A DNA stretch of 64,000 nt, from positions 40,522-104,521 of the forward strand of contig JAJPHR010000022.1 in assembly GCA_021325145.1 (NCBI GenBank). Reading direction: 5' to 3'. Source of the DNA: Verrucomicrobiota bacterium. Its GTDB lineage: Bacteria > Verrucomicrobiota > Verrucomicrobiia > Limisphaerales > Pedosphaeraceae. Below the pieces are notes generated by a model. That model searched no databases. It was not told the origin of the DNA and saw only the letters and a list, made by a program, of their open reading frames with translations. Within the stretch, counting starts at the first letter, position 1; every line of letters begins with the position of its first letter. The position numbers were made by a program, and so were the translations under genes. Below, in pieces: positions 33,685 through 42,615 of the stretch.

Positions 33685-35685
33685 TTACGCGACGACGGCT
33701 GCTTTTACCTTTTGACTTTCCGCCCCCAGCTTCCTAATCGTCTCGAACAATTCCTTGGGATCGGGCGGTTTGCTCAGCACGGCATCAATGTTTTCCGGCT
33801 GGGTTTGTTCCGCTTTCATGATGTCGCCCCAGCCAGTGATCATAATAACCGGCGTGTCGGGCGATTCTTGTTTGATCGCCCGCGCGAGTTCCCGTCCATC
33901 CATCCGGGGCATCGCCAGGTCGGTTACCACCATGTTGAAGTTTTGGCTGGTCATGCCCGCGCGAAACATCTCCAAAGCCCGCTCTCCGTGGCCCGCGATT
34001 TCCACCTCATGCCCCTTGCTCTTGAGCAGCAGGCGCACCACATCCAGGACCGAAGGTTCATCGTCCACGCAGAGAATCCGGAGCGCGGGCAAGGATCCTT
34101 CGGGCAATGACGTCGCCGGTTCCGCCGGCGCGGATTTGTAGACGGGAAAAACCAGCCGAATCGTCGTGCCCTGGCCGGGCTCACTGTCGATTTCGATCCG
34201 CCCGCTCTGGCGCTGCACGACGCCGAAAACCAGGGACAAACCCAGGCCCTTGGCGCCTTGCTCGTTCTTGGTCGTGAAAAAAGGCTCAAGGCAATGCTTG
34301 CGCGTGGCCTCGTCCATGCCGATGCCCGTATCCGATACTTCCACCGAAACACCATCTTCGGCCGGCTCTCCCCGGCGCGCGAAAGCGCCGACACGAGTGC
34401 GCGTCGCAATTCGCAGCGTGCCGCCTTCGGGCATGGCTTCGAGCGCGTTCTGGACCAATTGATTCAAAGCGTCCCGAATTTCCCCTTTTTGTCCCACGAT
34501 GCGCGGCAGTTGTTGGTCATAGCCCGCGCTTAGTTCCACCTTCTTGCCGTTGGCCACGGACGCCTCCAGCCATCGGGAGCGGTTCGTTTCCAGCCATGGC
34601 TGGATTAATTGGTTCAAATCCACTTGCGTGAGCGTGGCTGTCCCCCCGTCCTTCCGATAGAAATCCCGGATGCAGGCGACGCTTTGGGAAATCTTCTCGC
34701 CGGCGCTCCGAATGCCCCGGATGTATTTCAACACCCCCTCGGGCAGATCGCGATGAAGGCTCAGGATAAGATTCGTGTAGCCGAGAATCGGCGTCAGGGC
34801 GTTGTTGATGTCGTGCGTCATGCCGCGACTCATCTGGCTCAGAGCCTGCAAACGTTCCTGCTGGAGATTTTTTTCCTGGGCCTGGCGCAAATCGCGATAG
34901 GCCACGAGCAGTTTCTGGTTCAGCGCCGATTGGTCAAACAACCCTGGATACTGCGCCTCCTCCCGGACCAGGCCACCCTCGACGGCTTGCAGATCGAACT
35001 CGTACGAGCCCACGCGATTCAGGACCAAATCCGTGGCCGCTCGCGCTTCTTCGAGCACGAGAATGATCATGCTGACGGCAATGAACAACTGCAGCACGGC
35101 GGCGATAAGAAAACCAGTGGCGGCCATCTGATGGCTTTCGAGAAAGAAAGGTGAGGCGACCAGGTAAGCACCCCATAAAACGAATCCGAAACAGAGCAAT
35201 CCGGCCCCGACGAACTCGCGGTGTTTTCTCAATTTATAAAAGGAAAAGCCCGTGACCAAACTGGCCAGCCCGATTGTCCCAAATATGGGCATCTCGACCC
35301 ACAAAGGCTGCTTTAAATGGTACGCGCCCACATAACTCCAGACCATCAGGAAGCCGATGAAGAGAAAAAACAGCGACGGCCGCGCCGGGAGTTTGAGAAA
35401 TTGCGCGCTGCCCCAAAACAATAGCGCCGCCGATGCGCCAACACACCAATGCTTGACCATGATGATGAATGGTTGGGCAAAACCGTGCTGTGCGCCCTGG
35501 GTGAAACCGAGCCAGCAGGCGTAAAAAACCCAGCCTAGTGTCCAGATGCTGAAGTAACCGCGGCCAGTGTAGCGGTTGAGATAGTAAAACAGCCCGACCA
35601 GCACCAGAACGCTCAACAAAGAAAGCATTCCCGTGGCATTCAAATAATCAGAAGACAACGCAAAGTTTAGAACCTTACCCCTCAT
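33685..35685 (-). CDS. Membrane-bound hybrid sensor histidine kinase with receiver domain
   Basis: 666 residues from ATG 35685 (TTG 35694 is an alternative). Seven or so hydrophobic segments fill residues 1-210, a 7TM-like sensor. A kinase core follows with GMTHDINNALTPILGYTN (phospho-His), an N box near NQLVQNALEAM, and the G boxes DTGIGMDEATR and GAKGLGLSLVF. The C-terminal receiver ILCVDDEPSVLDVV ... VVTDLAMPRMDG has the phospho-acceptor Asp. The output is phosphorelay rather than DNA binding, and no response regulator gene is adjacent. It is divergent from the long sigma-factor gene, with 281 bases between the two starts. Confidence 0.88.
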   Translation of the reverse strand: MRGKVLNFALSSDYLNATGMLSLLSVLVLVGLFYYLNRYTGRGYFSIWTLGWVFYACWLGFTQGAQHGFAQPFIIMVKHWCVGASAALLFWGSAQFLKLPARPSLFFLFIGFLMVWSYVGAYHLKQPLWVEMPIFGTIGLASLVTGFSFYKLRKHREFVGAGLLCFGFVLWGAYLVASPFFLESHQMAATGFLIAAVLQLFIAVSMIILVLEEARAATDLVLNRVGSYEFDLQAVEGGLVREEAQYPGLFDQSALNQKLLVAYRDLRQAQEKNLQQERLQALSQMSRGMTHDINNALTPILGYTNLILSLHRDLPEGVLKYIRGIRSAGEKISQSVACIRDFYRKDGGTATLTQVDLNQLIQPWLETNRSRWLEASVANGKKVELSAGYDQQLPRIVGQKGEIRDALNQLVQNALEAMPEGGTLRIATRTRVGAFARRGEPAEDGVSVEVSDTGIGMDEATRKHCLEPFFTTKNEQGAKGLGLSLVFGVVQRQSGRIEIDSEPGQGTTIRLVFPVYKSAPAEPATSLPEGSLPALRILCVDDEPSVLDVVRLLLKSKGHEVEIAGHGERALEMFRAGMTSQNFNMVVTDLAMPRMDGRELARAIKQESPDTPVIMITGWGDIMKAEQTQPENIDAVLSKPPDPKELFETIRKLGAESQKVKAAVVA

Positions 35686-35883
35686 AACAAACAATCTCAG
35701 AATTCAGACGATCAGTCACCGCTCACATCAGCCGTAAGGGAAATAATACAGCACGATTTATTCCATCTCCTTGATTCCTTGCAGATGAGAAAGCCCGATC
35801 TGGAGAGAATTTCTCCTCCTTGTCACACGCACGAATATCACAGTTTCAGGACGGACGAGTATCCGGTTCGCCCATCACGTGTT

Positions 35884-35911
35884 TTGACCTTTGCCGGTGC
35901 GTTTCTATTCA
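35884..35911 (+). promoter_or_regulatory. Sigma-70-like promoter of the long ECF gene
   Basis: TTGACC, a 16-base spacer, then TATTCA. A start about seven bases after the -10 would leave almost no leader for an ATG at 35925, which supports ATG 35967 as the true start. Strength is uncertain because both boxes have mismatches. Confidence 0.42.
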
Positions 35912-35966
35912 ACTGCAAAAATAAATGTTCGGTTTTGGTGTTCAGCGGCTCTTTAATAATGAAAAG

Positions 35967-37808
35967 ATGAACGACAGCCAAAAATTGCTCGCGGAATACT
36001 TCGTGCACGGTTCAGAGAGTGCATTTTGCAAGCTGGTGGAGCGCTACCTTGGCCTCGTTTACTCCGCAGCCCTGCGCCTGGTGAATGGGGACACGCATTT
36101 GGCCGAGGATATCGCGCAAACAGTCTTCGTGGATCTGGCGCGAAAGGCCCGCGGGTTTCCGGATTCCGTCCAGCTAGGCGGCTGGCTGCATCGGCATACC
36201 TGTTTTGTAGCCGCCACGATCCGGCGCAGCGAACGCCGCCGGCAATCCCGGGAAAGGCAGGCCATGGAAATGAACATGCTGCAAAATCACTCCGAACCCG
36301 GTCTGGCCTCAGTTGCGCCCATTCTCGACGACGCAATCAACCAACTGGGTGAGAACGACCGCTCGGCCATCTGCCTGCGTTTTTTCGAGCAACGCGATTT
36401 CCGATCCGTAGGCGAGGCGCTGGGCAGCAACGAAGATGCGGCGCGCATGCGGGTCAATCGCGCTCTGGAAAAACTCCAGGTGCTCCTCAAACGCCGCGGC
36501 GTGGCGCTTTCGGCTGCCGCCCTGGGAACCGCGCTGACCGGCGAGGCGCTTACCGCTGCGCCGGTTGGATTGGCTGCGAGCATTTCTGGCACAGCCCTGG
36601 CGGGCGTCGCCACCGGCGGCAGTGCTTTAACCCTGATCAAAATTATGGCCATTACGAAATTCAAATTCGGCATCATCACGGCATTGATAGTCACGGGTGT
36701 CGCGGCTCCGCTGCTGGTTCAACATCATGCCCGGGTCAAATTGCGCGAGCAGGGTGAAATGCTGCAGCAACAACAGGATCAACTGGCGCAACTGACTGCT
36801 GAAAATACGCGCCTGTCCCACCTGCTCGCCCAGGCAAAAAGCAAGCCGGCTCCGCGCCTTCCCGCACCACCCATAAAGGCGGCCACGGCCCCAGCTCCGC
36901 TCGAAGATTTGGGACAAACCAACCTCATCGCCCGGGCGCTCAAAGGCGAATGGCCCAAACTCACCCGCGAGCAAATTGACGCCTTTTTGAAGGAAAACCG
37001 GCGCAACGCGGGCAGTCTGCTCGCCGTCTTCCGGGCCATGGACGATCCCGCATTTCTGAAAGAGGCGGAAGAGAAGTATCCCAACGACCCGCGGGTTGCT
37101 TTTGCCGCCGCCTTGAAAAGCGATTCACCAACCGAGCGCCGCCAATGGCTCGACCAGTTCAAACAATCAGCCCCGGACAACGCCATGGCCAATTACCTCT
37201 CGGCGCTCGACTATTTCAAGTCCGGCCAGACAGATCAGGCCGTGCAGGAACTCATGGCCGCGCCAGGCAAAGCACAGTTCCAGGATTATTCCTGGGATTT
37301 TGTCCAAAATGCCGAGGAAGCCTGGCGCGCCGCCGGTTATTCGGAAGCGGAGACACGCATGGTCGCCACCTGGCAATTGATGCTGCCGCATCTCGCGGAA
37401 TTTCAGGGGTTGAGTCAGAACATCATGGATCTGGCAAAGTCCTATCGCCAGGCGGGTGATGAAGCATCCGCCCAGGCCATGATGCAATTGAACCTGAATC
37501 TCGGGCAGCGCATGGACGCCTCGACTGGCGACCCGTTGCTGGGCCAGCTCGTGGGCGTCGCCATCGAACGCAACACTTTGGGCGCGATGTATCCAGCCAG
37601 CGCGTACGGTGATACCGGCCAAACCGTCGCCGATCGGCTGGCTCAACTCGACCAGCAGAAGACAACCATCCACGATTTGGTTAAACAAATCGAGCCGCTC
37701 CAGCAAACCATGACCCCGCAGGACTGGATCACCTATAATGACCGCACCCGGGCCTTCGGCGAAGTAAACGCGATCCATTGGCTATTGGATAAATACAACT
37801 CAAAATGA
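35967..37808 (+). CDS. ECF-type sigma factor fused to a membrane helix and long C-terminal domain
   Basis: 613 residues, about three times a normal ECF sigma. Residues 1-185 carry the sigma-2 region (YFVHGSESAFCKLVERYLGLVY in part, and DIAQTVFVDLARKA) and a sigma-4 helix-turn-helix (DFRSVGEALGSNEDAARMRVNRALEKL). An Ala/Gly-rich stretch (190-225) and one membrane helix (FGIITALIVTGVAAPLLV, about 236-254) follow, then a coiled coil (LREQGEMLQQQQDQLAQL) and about 300 residues of helical, TPR-like sequence likely outside the membrane. This membrane-tethered layout suggests a sigma factor released by a signal. No anti-sigma gene is nearby. Confidence 0.82.
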   Translation: MNDSQKLLAEYFVHGSESAFCKLVERYLGLVYSAALRLVNGDTHLAEDIAQTVFVDLARKARGFPDSVQLGGWLHRHTCFVAATIRRSERRRQSRERQAMEMNMLQNHSEPGLASVAPILDDAINQLGENDRSAICLRFFEQRDFRSVGEALGSNEDAARMRVNRALEKLQVLLKRRGVALSAAALGTALTGEALTAAPVGLAASISGTALAGVATGGSALTLIKIMAITKFKFGIITALIVTGVAAPLLVQHHARVKLREQGEMLQQQQDQLAQLTAENTRLSHLLAQAKSKPAPRLPAPPIKAATAPAPLEDLGQTNLIARALKGEWPKLTREQIDAFLKENRRNAGSLLAVFRAMDDPAFLKEAEEKYPNDPRVAFAAALKSDSPTERRQWLDQFKQSAPDNAMANYLSALDYFKSGQTDQAVQELMAAPGKAQFQDYSWDFVQNAEEAWRAAGYSEAETRMVATWQLMLPHLAEFQGLSQNIMDLAKSYRQAGDEASAQAMMQLNLNLGQRMDASTGDPLLGQLVGVAIERNTLGAMYPASAYGDTGQTVADRLAQLDQQKTTIHDLVKQIEPLQQTMTPQDWITYNDRTRAFGEVNAIHWLLDKYNSK

Positions 37809-37889
37809 TCTGAAGGGTTCAGGAGAGCACTAGGCACCGCTCTGTCCAAAATAGAACCTACGGGGGCGACCTCTTTGTCGAAGAATGCC

Positions 37890-37915
37890 GACTTGTCAAT
37901 GCTGAGAACCGACCC
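37890..37915 (-). repeat. Second copy of the 26-bp insertion-sequence-end-like repeat
   Basis: The minus strand reads GGGTCGGTTCTCAGCATTGA followed by CAAGTC, matching 20629-20654 at 24 of 26 bases. It sits between the sigma gene stop and the next secreted-protein gene. No transposase or target duplication is visible beside it. Confidence 0.5.
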
Positions 37916-37990
37916 TCAAGACGGACCCTAAGATGAAAAAGCCGATTGTAACCTCGTCTCATCGAAACACGTCCTATCGAGAACGAGACC

Positions 37991-39514
37991 ATGAGCAGTC
38001 GGATTTACCCAACCGTTGTCCGCAGCATGGCGCTCCTGGCAATGTCGGTGCTCGCCAGCCCCGTCCAAATCATCCGGGCTGCCGACCAAACGTCATCGAC
38101 TTTCAAGTCAGAACACTTCGATCACGATCCTGGTTGGGAAGGTTACAACAACCGCAATGCGCCGAAAGATGCGCGGATGGTGAAACAGGACTTCGGCTAC
38201 AGCCAAACACAGTTCGCGAGCAAGAACCCCGGCGAAATAGGCGGGAGCATCCAACGCGCCAGCACTCCGGCTTCTTATGCCGCCCCGTTGACGCCGGCCA
38301 GAACACTTGACGACAAACTCACTGCCTCCGGTACGTTCGCCGCCTCTTCCGGGAAAGGTGGCGGGGTATTTTTTGGCTTCTTCAATTCGCAACAGCCGGG
38401 TGGCAGTGGACGCCCAATCAGCTCACTGGGACTGGACTTCGGCTTCAAAAGCAACGGCGGACATCTGGCGGTGCGGCTGATCAGCAGTGGCAACCAATCA
38501 TGCGGCACCTTCATCACACCCTTCCTTCCCGGCAAATTTCGACCCACACCCCTCAAGTTGGACGGCACGCGTTATCACTGGACTTTGGATTATGACCCAC
38601 AGGCCGCCGGAGGCAATGGCCGCTTCACCTTCACGCTGCATAGCGATACTCACAGGACGGAAGACTACGGCCCGCTGCCGGAGAATTTCCAGCAGGAGGC
38701 CCAGGCTCGCTTTCCCAACACCACCACGTTCACAGTGGACCTCCCGCCCGACTTGCGGAAGGAAGGGGCGAGCTTTGACCGCTTCGGCGTGTGCAATATG
38801 ACGAAGTCCGGTGGCGCAATGAATATGTTTTTCGGGGATCTGGAATATGACGGGCAGGTTCAAGATCTTTCCAAAGATCCGGGATGGATCGGCGTGGGCA
38901 ATCGCACCAACTTTGAGGACCATGAATTGGTCGGGGCGCATGATTTCGGTTACAGCGCGAAGACAAGCTTTGCAGGAGGGTCGCCGGGAGAAGTCGGGGG
39001 CATGCTCTGGCGGGGCCTGCCTTTTAGTTTTTATGCAGACCGCGTGGGGCCGCTCAACCTGGAGCAGCGGCTGGAAGCAAGCGGCAAGGCAAAACTCGTC
39101 ACCGCCGGACCCGATTCGGACATCTTTCTTGGCTGGTTCAACAGCGCCGCCAAGGATAAAAGCGAGGGAGTGGCGGAGAATTTTGTCGGCATTCATGTAG
39201 GCGGCCCGACGCGTATAGGCCACTATTTCATTCCGGTGCTGGCGACCGCGAAAGGAGAAAAAAGTGTGGTTAAGCGAGGCTCGGTTATAAAACCAGGCAA
39301 GACCTTCGACTGGACGCTGGTGTATGATCCGGCGGCAAACGCCGGAAATGGGGAGATGCGGGTGACGTTGGGCGCGGAGACCGTGACGCTCGCGTTGAAG
39401 CCAAATCAGAAAAATCAGGGCGCGAGTTTGGATCGTTTTGGTCTCTTCACCTCAACCACCGGTGGACAAATGGTGAAAATCTACCTGGATGATTTGAAAT
39501 ACACTATCCGCTAA
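37991..39514 (+). CDS. Secreted protein with internal duplication, lectin-like
   Basis: 507 residues with a signal peptide (VVRSMALLAMSVLASP). The mature protein is two related halves: DPGWEGYNNRN ... DFGYS ... NPGEIGG at about 50-95 and DPGWIGVGNR ... DFGYS ... SPGEVGGM at about 300-350. Each half also ends with a FDRFG/LDRFG element. This looks like a tandem beta-sandwich (concanavalin-like) repeat. No catalytic residues or family are certain. It is monocistronic. Confidence 0.72.
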   Translation: MSSRIYPTVVRSMALLAMSVLASPVQIIRAADQTSSTFKSEHFDHDPGWEGYNNRNAPKDARMVKQDFGYSQTQFASKNPGEIGGSIQRASTPASYAAPLTPARTLDDKLTASGTFAASSGKGGGVFFGFFNSQQPGGSGRPISSLGLDFGFKSNGGHLAVRLISSGNQSCGTFITPFLPGKFRPTPLKLDGTRYHWTLDYDPQAAGGNGRFTFTLHSDTHRTEDYGPLPENFQQEAQARFPNTTTFTVDLPPDLRKEGASFDRFGVCNMTKSGGAMNMFFGDLEYDGQVQDLSKDPGWIGVGNRTNFEDHELVGAHDFGYSAKTSFAGGSPGEVGGMLWRGLPFSFYADRVGPLNLEQRLEASGKAKLVTAGPDSDIFLGWFNSAAKDKSEGVAENFVGIHVGGPTRIGHYFIPVLATAKGEKSVVKRGSVIKPGKTFDWTLVYDPAANAGNGEMRVTLGAETVTLALKPNQKNQGASLDRFGLFTSTTGGQMVKIYLDDLKYTIR

Positions 39515-39725
39515 ACTCATCCGTTGACAGTCGCCGTGATGGGCAACCCTACCGGGGCAGCAAGCAGGCGCATCCTCGGGGATGTCCATCGGGCCATGGC
39601 AAACTTTACTCCTGTCTAAAGCCAATGGCCGAGGCTTTAATTTCTGAGGATGACGTCAGCAATTTCCTGACACGAATGAAAGCGGGTGTTCAGCGAAGCG
39701 CGCCGCTGGCACCGAAAAGATCGGG

Positions 39726-41222
39726 TTATCCTAAAGGCACTTTGGCCGGCAGATAAATTTTGAAGGTGGTCCCGCGTCCAACCTCGCTGGCTATATCCAA
39801 AAAGCCCCCGTGAGTTTTGACAATTCCGATGACCGTCGAAAGCCCCAATCCCGTTCCCTTGCCCGGCTCCTTGGTCGTGAAGAACGGCTCGAAAATCCTT
39901 TTTTGCATTTCCAGCGCGATGCCCTGCCCGGTGTCAGACACTTTCAACTGCACAAATGGTCCGGGACTCAAGCCCAGCCCGGCAGGCAGCCTGGCGGTGC
40001 CAAGTTCCACGTTTTCGACTTTGATGGTCAAGTCCCCGCCCTGCGGCATGGCATCACGGGCGTTCAAGCACAGATTCAGCAAAACCTGGTGCAATTGGGT
40101 CCGATTGCCGGTCACGGGATGAATATTCTCCGCGATTTTTGCCTGCACTTTGATCACCCGAGGAAAGGTTTTATGCGCCAATTCAACCATTTCCATCACC
40201 AGTTCCTGGACTGACATCGCAATCTGCTCGCCGCCAACGCCGCGGGAAAACGACAGGATTTGCTTGACCATGTTCACGCTATGCCGGGCGCTGGTGACCA
40301 TCAAATCCAGCATCTGCCGGCCATCCGGTGAAAGTTTCTCGTCCCGCAACACCGCCACGCCAATCATTATGGGCGTCAGCGCGTTGTTCAAATCATGCGC
40401 GATGCCGCCCGCCAGCGCACCGACGCTTTCAACCCGCTGGTTGCGCAGGAATTGCGCTTCGAGTTGTTTCTTTTCCGTGATGTCACTGTTAATCACCAGG
40501 ATCGATTTTGGCGCTCCGGCGGCATCGCGCAACAGGGTCCACCGGCTTTCCACGATAATCGCGCGTTGATCCCTGGTCACCTGCCGCAACTCCCCCTGCC
40601 ATTCGCTTCTTCGGATCAGCGCGCGCAGTGCTTCCGCTGAAACGCCCGGATCATCGCTAAACAACAGTTCGTCCGCGTTTCGGCCCACCGCCTCCCGGCT
40701 CGCCCAGCCGTACAGACGTTCCGCGCCTTTATTCCAATACAGAATGTGCTGCGACATATCCTTCACGCAGATGGCGTCCTGCGCCTTGTCCAACAATGCC
40801 GCCTGCTCGTGGATTCGCTCCTCCATCTTTCGACGCTCGGACATTTCCCTGGCCTGGCGCAACGCCTGTTCCACAGCCGGAACCAGCCGCGAGGGCCGGT
40901 CTTTCAACACGTAATCAGCCGCGCCTTCTTTGAGGGATTCAATGGCCACCTCTTCGCCAATCGTGCCCGAAAGAAAAATGAAGGGCACCTCCGGGCGCTT
41001 TTGCCGCGCGATTCTAAGCGCCAAAATGCCGCCGAACCCGGGCATGGAGAAGTCTGAGATGATTAGATCGAGTTTCTTCCCGGCCAGTGCTTGCTCAAAG
41101 TCCTGGCGGTTCTTCACAATGGTCGTCAGAGCTTGAATGCCACCCGCGCGCAACCGAGACACCATCATTTCCGCATCGATGTCGTTGTCTTCCGCATGAA
41201 GGATGTGCAACGGGGCTTTCAT
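39726..41222 (-). CDS. Response regulator - PAS - histidine kinase
   Basis: 498 residues from ATG 41222; the upstream frame is not protein-like. Receiver at 5-125 ([14 protein letters not shown], with the phospho-Asp in [13 protein letters not shown]), PAS about 145-260 ([14 protein letters not shown], quoted in part), then a kinase with [39 protein letters not shown] and [13 protein letters not shown]. No membrane segment is present, so it is cytoplasmic and likely links an upstream phosphorelay to an unseen partner. No regulator gene lies next to it. Confidence 0.88.
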   Translation of the reverse strand: MKAPLHILHAEDNDIDAEMMVSRLRAGGIQALTTIVKNRQDFEQALAGKKLDLIISDFSMPGFGGILALRIARQKRPEVPFIFLSGTIGEEVAIESLKEGAADYVLKDRPSRLVPAVEQALRQAREMSERRKMEERIHEQAALLDKAQDAICVKDMSQHILYWNKGAERLYGWASREAVGRNADELLFSDDPGVSAEALRALIRRSEWQGELRQVTRDQRAIIVESRWTLLRDAAGAPKSILVINSDITEKKQLEAQFLRNQRVESVGALAGGIAHDLNNALTPIMIGVAVLRDEKLSPDGRQMLDLMVTSARHSVNMVKQILSFSRGVGGEQIAMSVQELVMEMVELAHKTFPRVIKVQAKIAENIHPVTGNRTQLHQVLLNLCLNARDAMPQGGDLTIKVENVELGTARLPAGLGLSPGPFVQLKVSDTGQGIALEMQKRIFEPFFTTKEPGKGTGLGLSTVIGIVKTHGGFLDIASEVGRGTTFKIYLPAKVPLG

Positions 41223-41736
41223 AAATGTGTCGGTTGGCCGAATTGACCGCAAACCAACGCAGACTAAGCTTTCGGTCCGATTACGCCTGATTGCAAACTG
41301 AAAAATCCCTACATGCCCCGAAGCGAAATTGACGGATTGCCGCTCCCCCAAAGTCGGCGCTCACCGACCTTCCAAACGGCTTGCCGGCGAAAACCCGGCC
41401 TCGGACGAAGCTGGCGTTTCCGCCTGCCATAAATACGTTGCTCACGGGCCTGGTCTTTCAAAGATCGGCGATGGAGGGCATCTTGTTTCCAAGTCATTGC
41501 GCGACAATTTTTTGCCTCGAAGCATTTTTACCCCTTTCCGTTTGAAGCTGCTCTTTTGCCCCGTGATTCGGCATCTGGGGGTCGCCCCGAATCTGTGGAA
41601 AAATTGCTTGCACGCGTCGGCCCTCCCTCCCGAGACCGACGCCCGTAGTTTTTTTCTGTTGCTTCTTCGGTTGAGCTTGATATAAGGGGAAGGAGTAAAT
41701 CTTTAAGTTAACAGGAAGCCAACCGGGGAATACGAG
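41223..41736. other. Intergenic stretch upstream of the RHH cluster
   Basis: About 510 bases without a convincing gene. The end is A/T-rich, and GGAAGGAGTAAATC at 41687 could be a leader with a purine-rich run about 40 bases before the first small gene. No repeat of the families named elsewhere was found. Confidence 0.4.
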
Positions 41737-41934
41737 ATGAGCAATGGGAAAAGGTTTGGGCAGGAGTCAGGCTTGCGTTCGCGCGCCAGCCATGACGGGG
41801 AATATCTGGAAATCGAATTGGATCCGGAGACCTTGCGCGAAGTGGAAGAGCTGGCCCGGGAGTCGAACTGCACGCCGTTCGAGATGTGCGTTATTCTCCT
41901 GCGGGAACGGCTTTCTGCTTCCGAAGAGCAATAG
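41737..41934 (+). CDS. Small ribbon-helix-helix-like protein 1
   Basis: 65 residues. After a polar N-terminus, EYLEIELDPETLREVEELAR gives one strand plus a helix, and SNCTPFEMCVILLRERL gives the second helix, matching the RHH (Arc/MetJ/CopG) shape. The pairing with DNA or a toxin is unknown. AGGAAG lies about 20 bases upstream. Its last 44 bases overlap the 3' end of the opposite-strand RHH gene. Confidence 0.6.
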   Translation: MSNGKRFGQESGLRSRASHDGEYLEIELDPETLREVEELARESNCTPFEMCVILLRERLSASEEQ

Positions 41935-42076
41935 CTTCCCGGATCAGGTTCGCGACGAATCCGAATTTGTTGTGTTCCATTCCTTCGTCCTTTGCCATCC
42001 GGACGATGTCGGCATGGAGGGATTTATCGATGTAACCACCGATATAGGCTTTGTCTTTGGAGCGCTGGTTGGGCAT
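41891..42076 (-). CDS. Small ribbon-helix-helix-like protein 2
   Basis: 61 residues from ATG 42076 (MPNQRSKDKAYIGGY); the upstream frame adds a hydrophobic stretch that is not RHH-like. Strand YIGGYIDKSL, helix HADIVRMAKDEGM, then VANLIREAIALRK. It is similar to RHH 3 at 42182 (IGG-[WY]-[VI]DK-x-L core). Its end overlaps RHH 1 by 44 bases in convergent orientation. Confidence 0.6.
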   Translation of the reverse strand: MPNQRSKDKAYIGGYIDKSLHADIVRMAKDEGMEHNKFGFVANLIREAIALRKQKAVPAGE

Positions 42077-42112
42077 AAGCTGGCCGCAAATTTTAAAAAA
42101 CCTAAGCAGGAA

Positions 42113-42126
42113 TGCCCCAGCGGGCA
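42113..42126 (+). terminator. Short hairpin with T-run between divergent RHH genes
   Basis: TGCCC CAGC GGGCA followed by ATCTTTTTAAAAAG forms a 5-bp hairpin with a T-run on the plus strand. A T/A-rich block (TTTTAAAAAA) also lies to its left, making a loose symmetrical site. It may be a terminator of plus-strand read-through or an operator for the RHH proteins; the two cannot be told apart. Confidence 0.35.
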
Positions 42127-42181
42127 ATCTTTTTAAAAAGTTCTGGACAAGGTGTCAAACACCATTCACCATCTGCCCCCA

Positions 42182-42376
42182 ATGAGCCGGAAGAAGGTCC
42201 GCATTGGCGGATGGGTGGACAAGAAGCTTAAAGCGGAGCTTCTGAAGTGGAGTCAAGCCGGCTCAACCGCGAAAGGCAAAGCCGGGAAGCTGTCGCAAGG
42301 CAAGCTGCTCGAAACTTTCCTAAGCGAGGCGCTCGCCACCCGGAAACCAGCCAGGCCGAAACGCCGGCCTTTTTGA
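42182..42376 (+). CDS. Small ribbon-helix-helix-like protein 3
   Basis: 64 residues from ATG 42182 (GTG 42152 is an alternative). Strand VRIGGWVDKKL, then helix KAELLKWSQAG, a Lys/Gly linker and a second helix GKLLETFLSEALA, with a basic tail ending KRRPF. It is paralogous in its first 30 residues to RHH 2. A basic C-terminus suits DNA binding. No toxin-like partner is recognised beside it. Confidence 0.6.
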   Translation: MSRKKVRIGGWVDKKLKAELLKWSQAGSTAKGKAGKLSQGKLLETFLSEALATRKPARPKRRPF

Positions 42377-42406
42377 CTTTTAGGCCGCCAGGGTGCGTGG
42401 GGATCA

Positions 42407-42435
42407 GGCCTTTGTTGGAGCAATCCAACAAGGCC
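42407..42435 (+). terminator. Long hairpin after RHH 3
   Basis: GGCC TTTGTTGGA GCAA TCCAACAA GGCC folds into a 12-bp stem with one unpaired T. No T-run follows, so it is a weak terminator candidate or a short palindromic repeat. The spacer to 42615 has no gene. Confidence 0.45.
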
Positions 42436-42615
42436 GGTCTTTGGCGTTCGCCAGCGAAACGGGACGATAGTGTCATCCTCGCGGGACGGGCCAGCCATTG
42501 ACCGGTTATGTTGCATATGGCCGGCGGATGCGGCGCGACGTGCGCCCATCCGCCGGCTTCGACCGCGTAGGAACAGCGTGTTGCGCGACACGTTATGGAG
42601 TCCCGCCGCGCGCCG

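Noticed and set aside
39625..39756. A 43-codon plus-strand frame running into the 3' end of the PAS-kinase gene
   Set aside because: Protein-like at first sight, but it has no ribosome binding site, no recognised family, and its end overlaps the kinase gene in the opposite sense.
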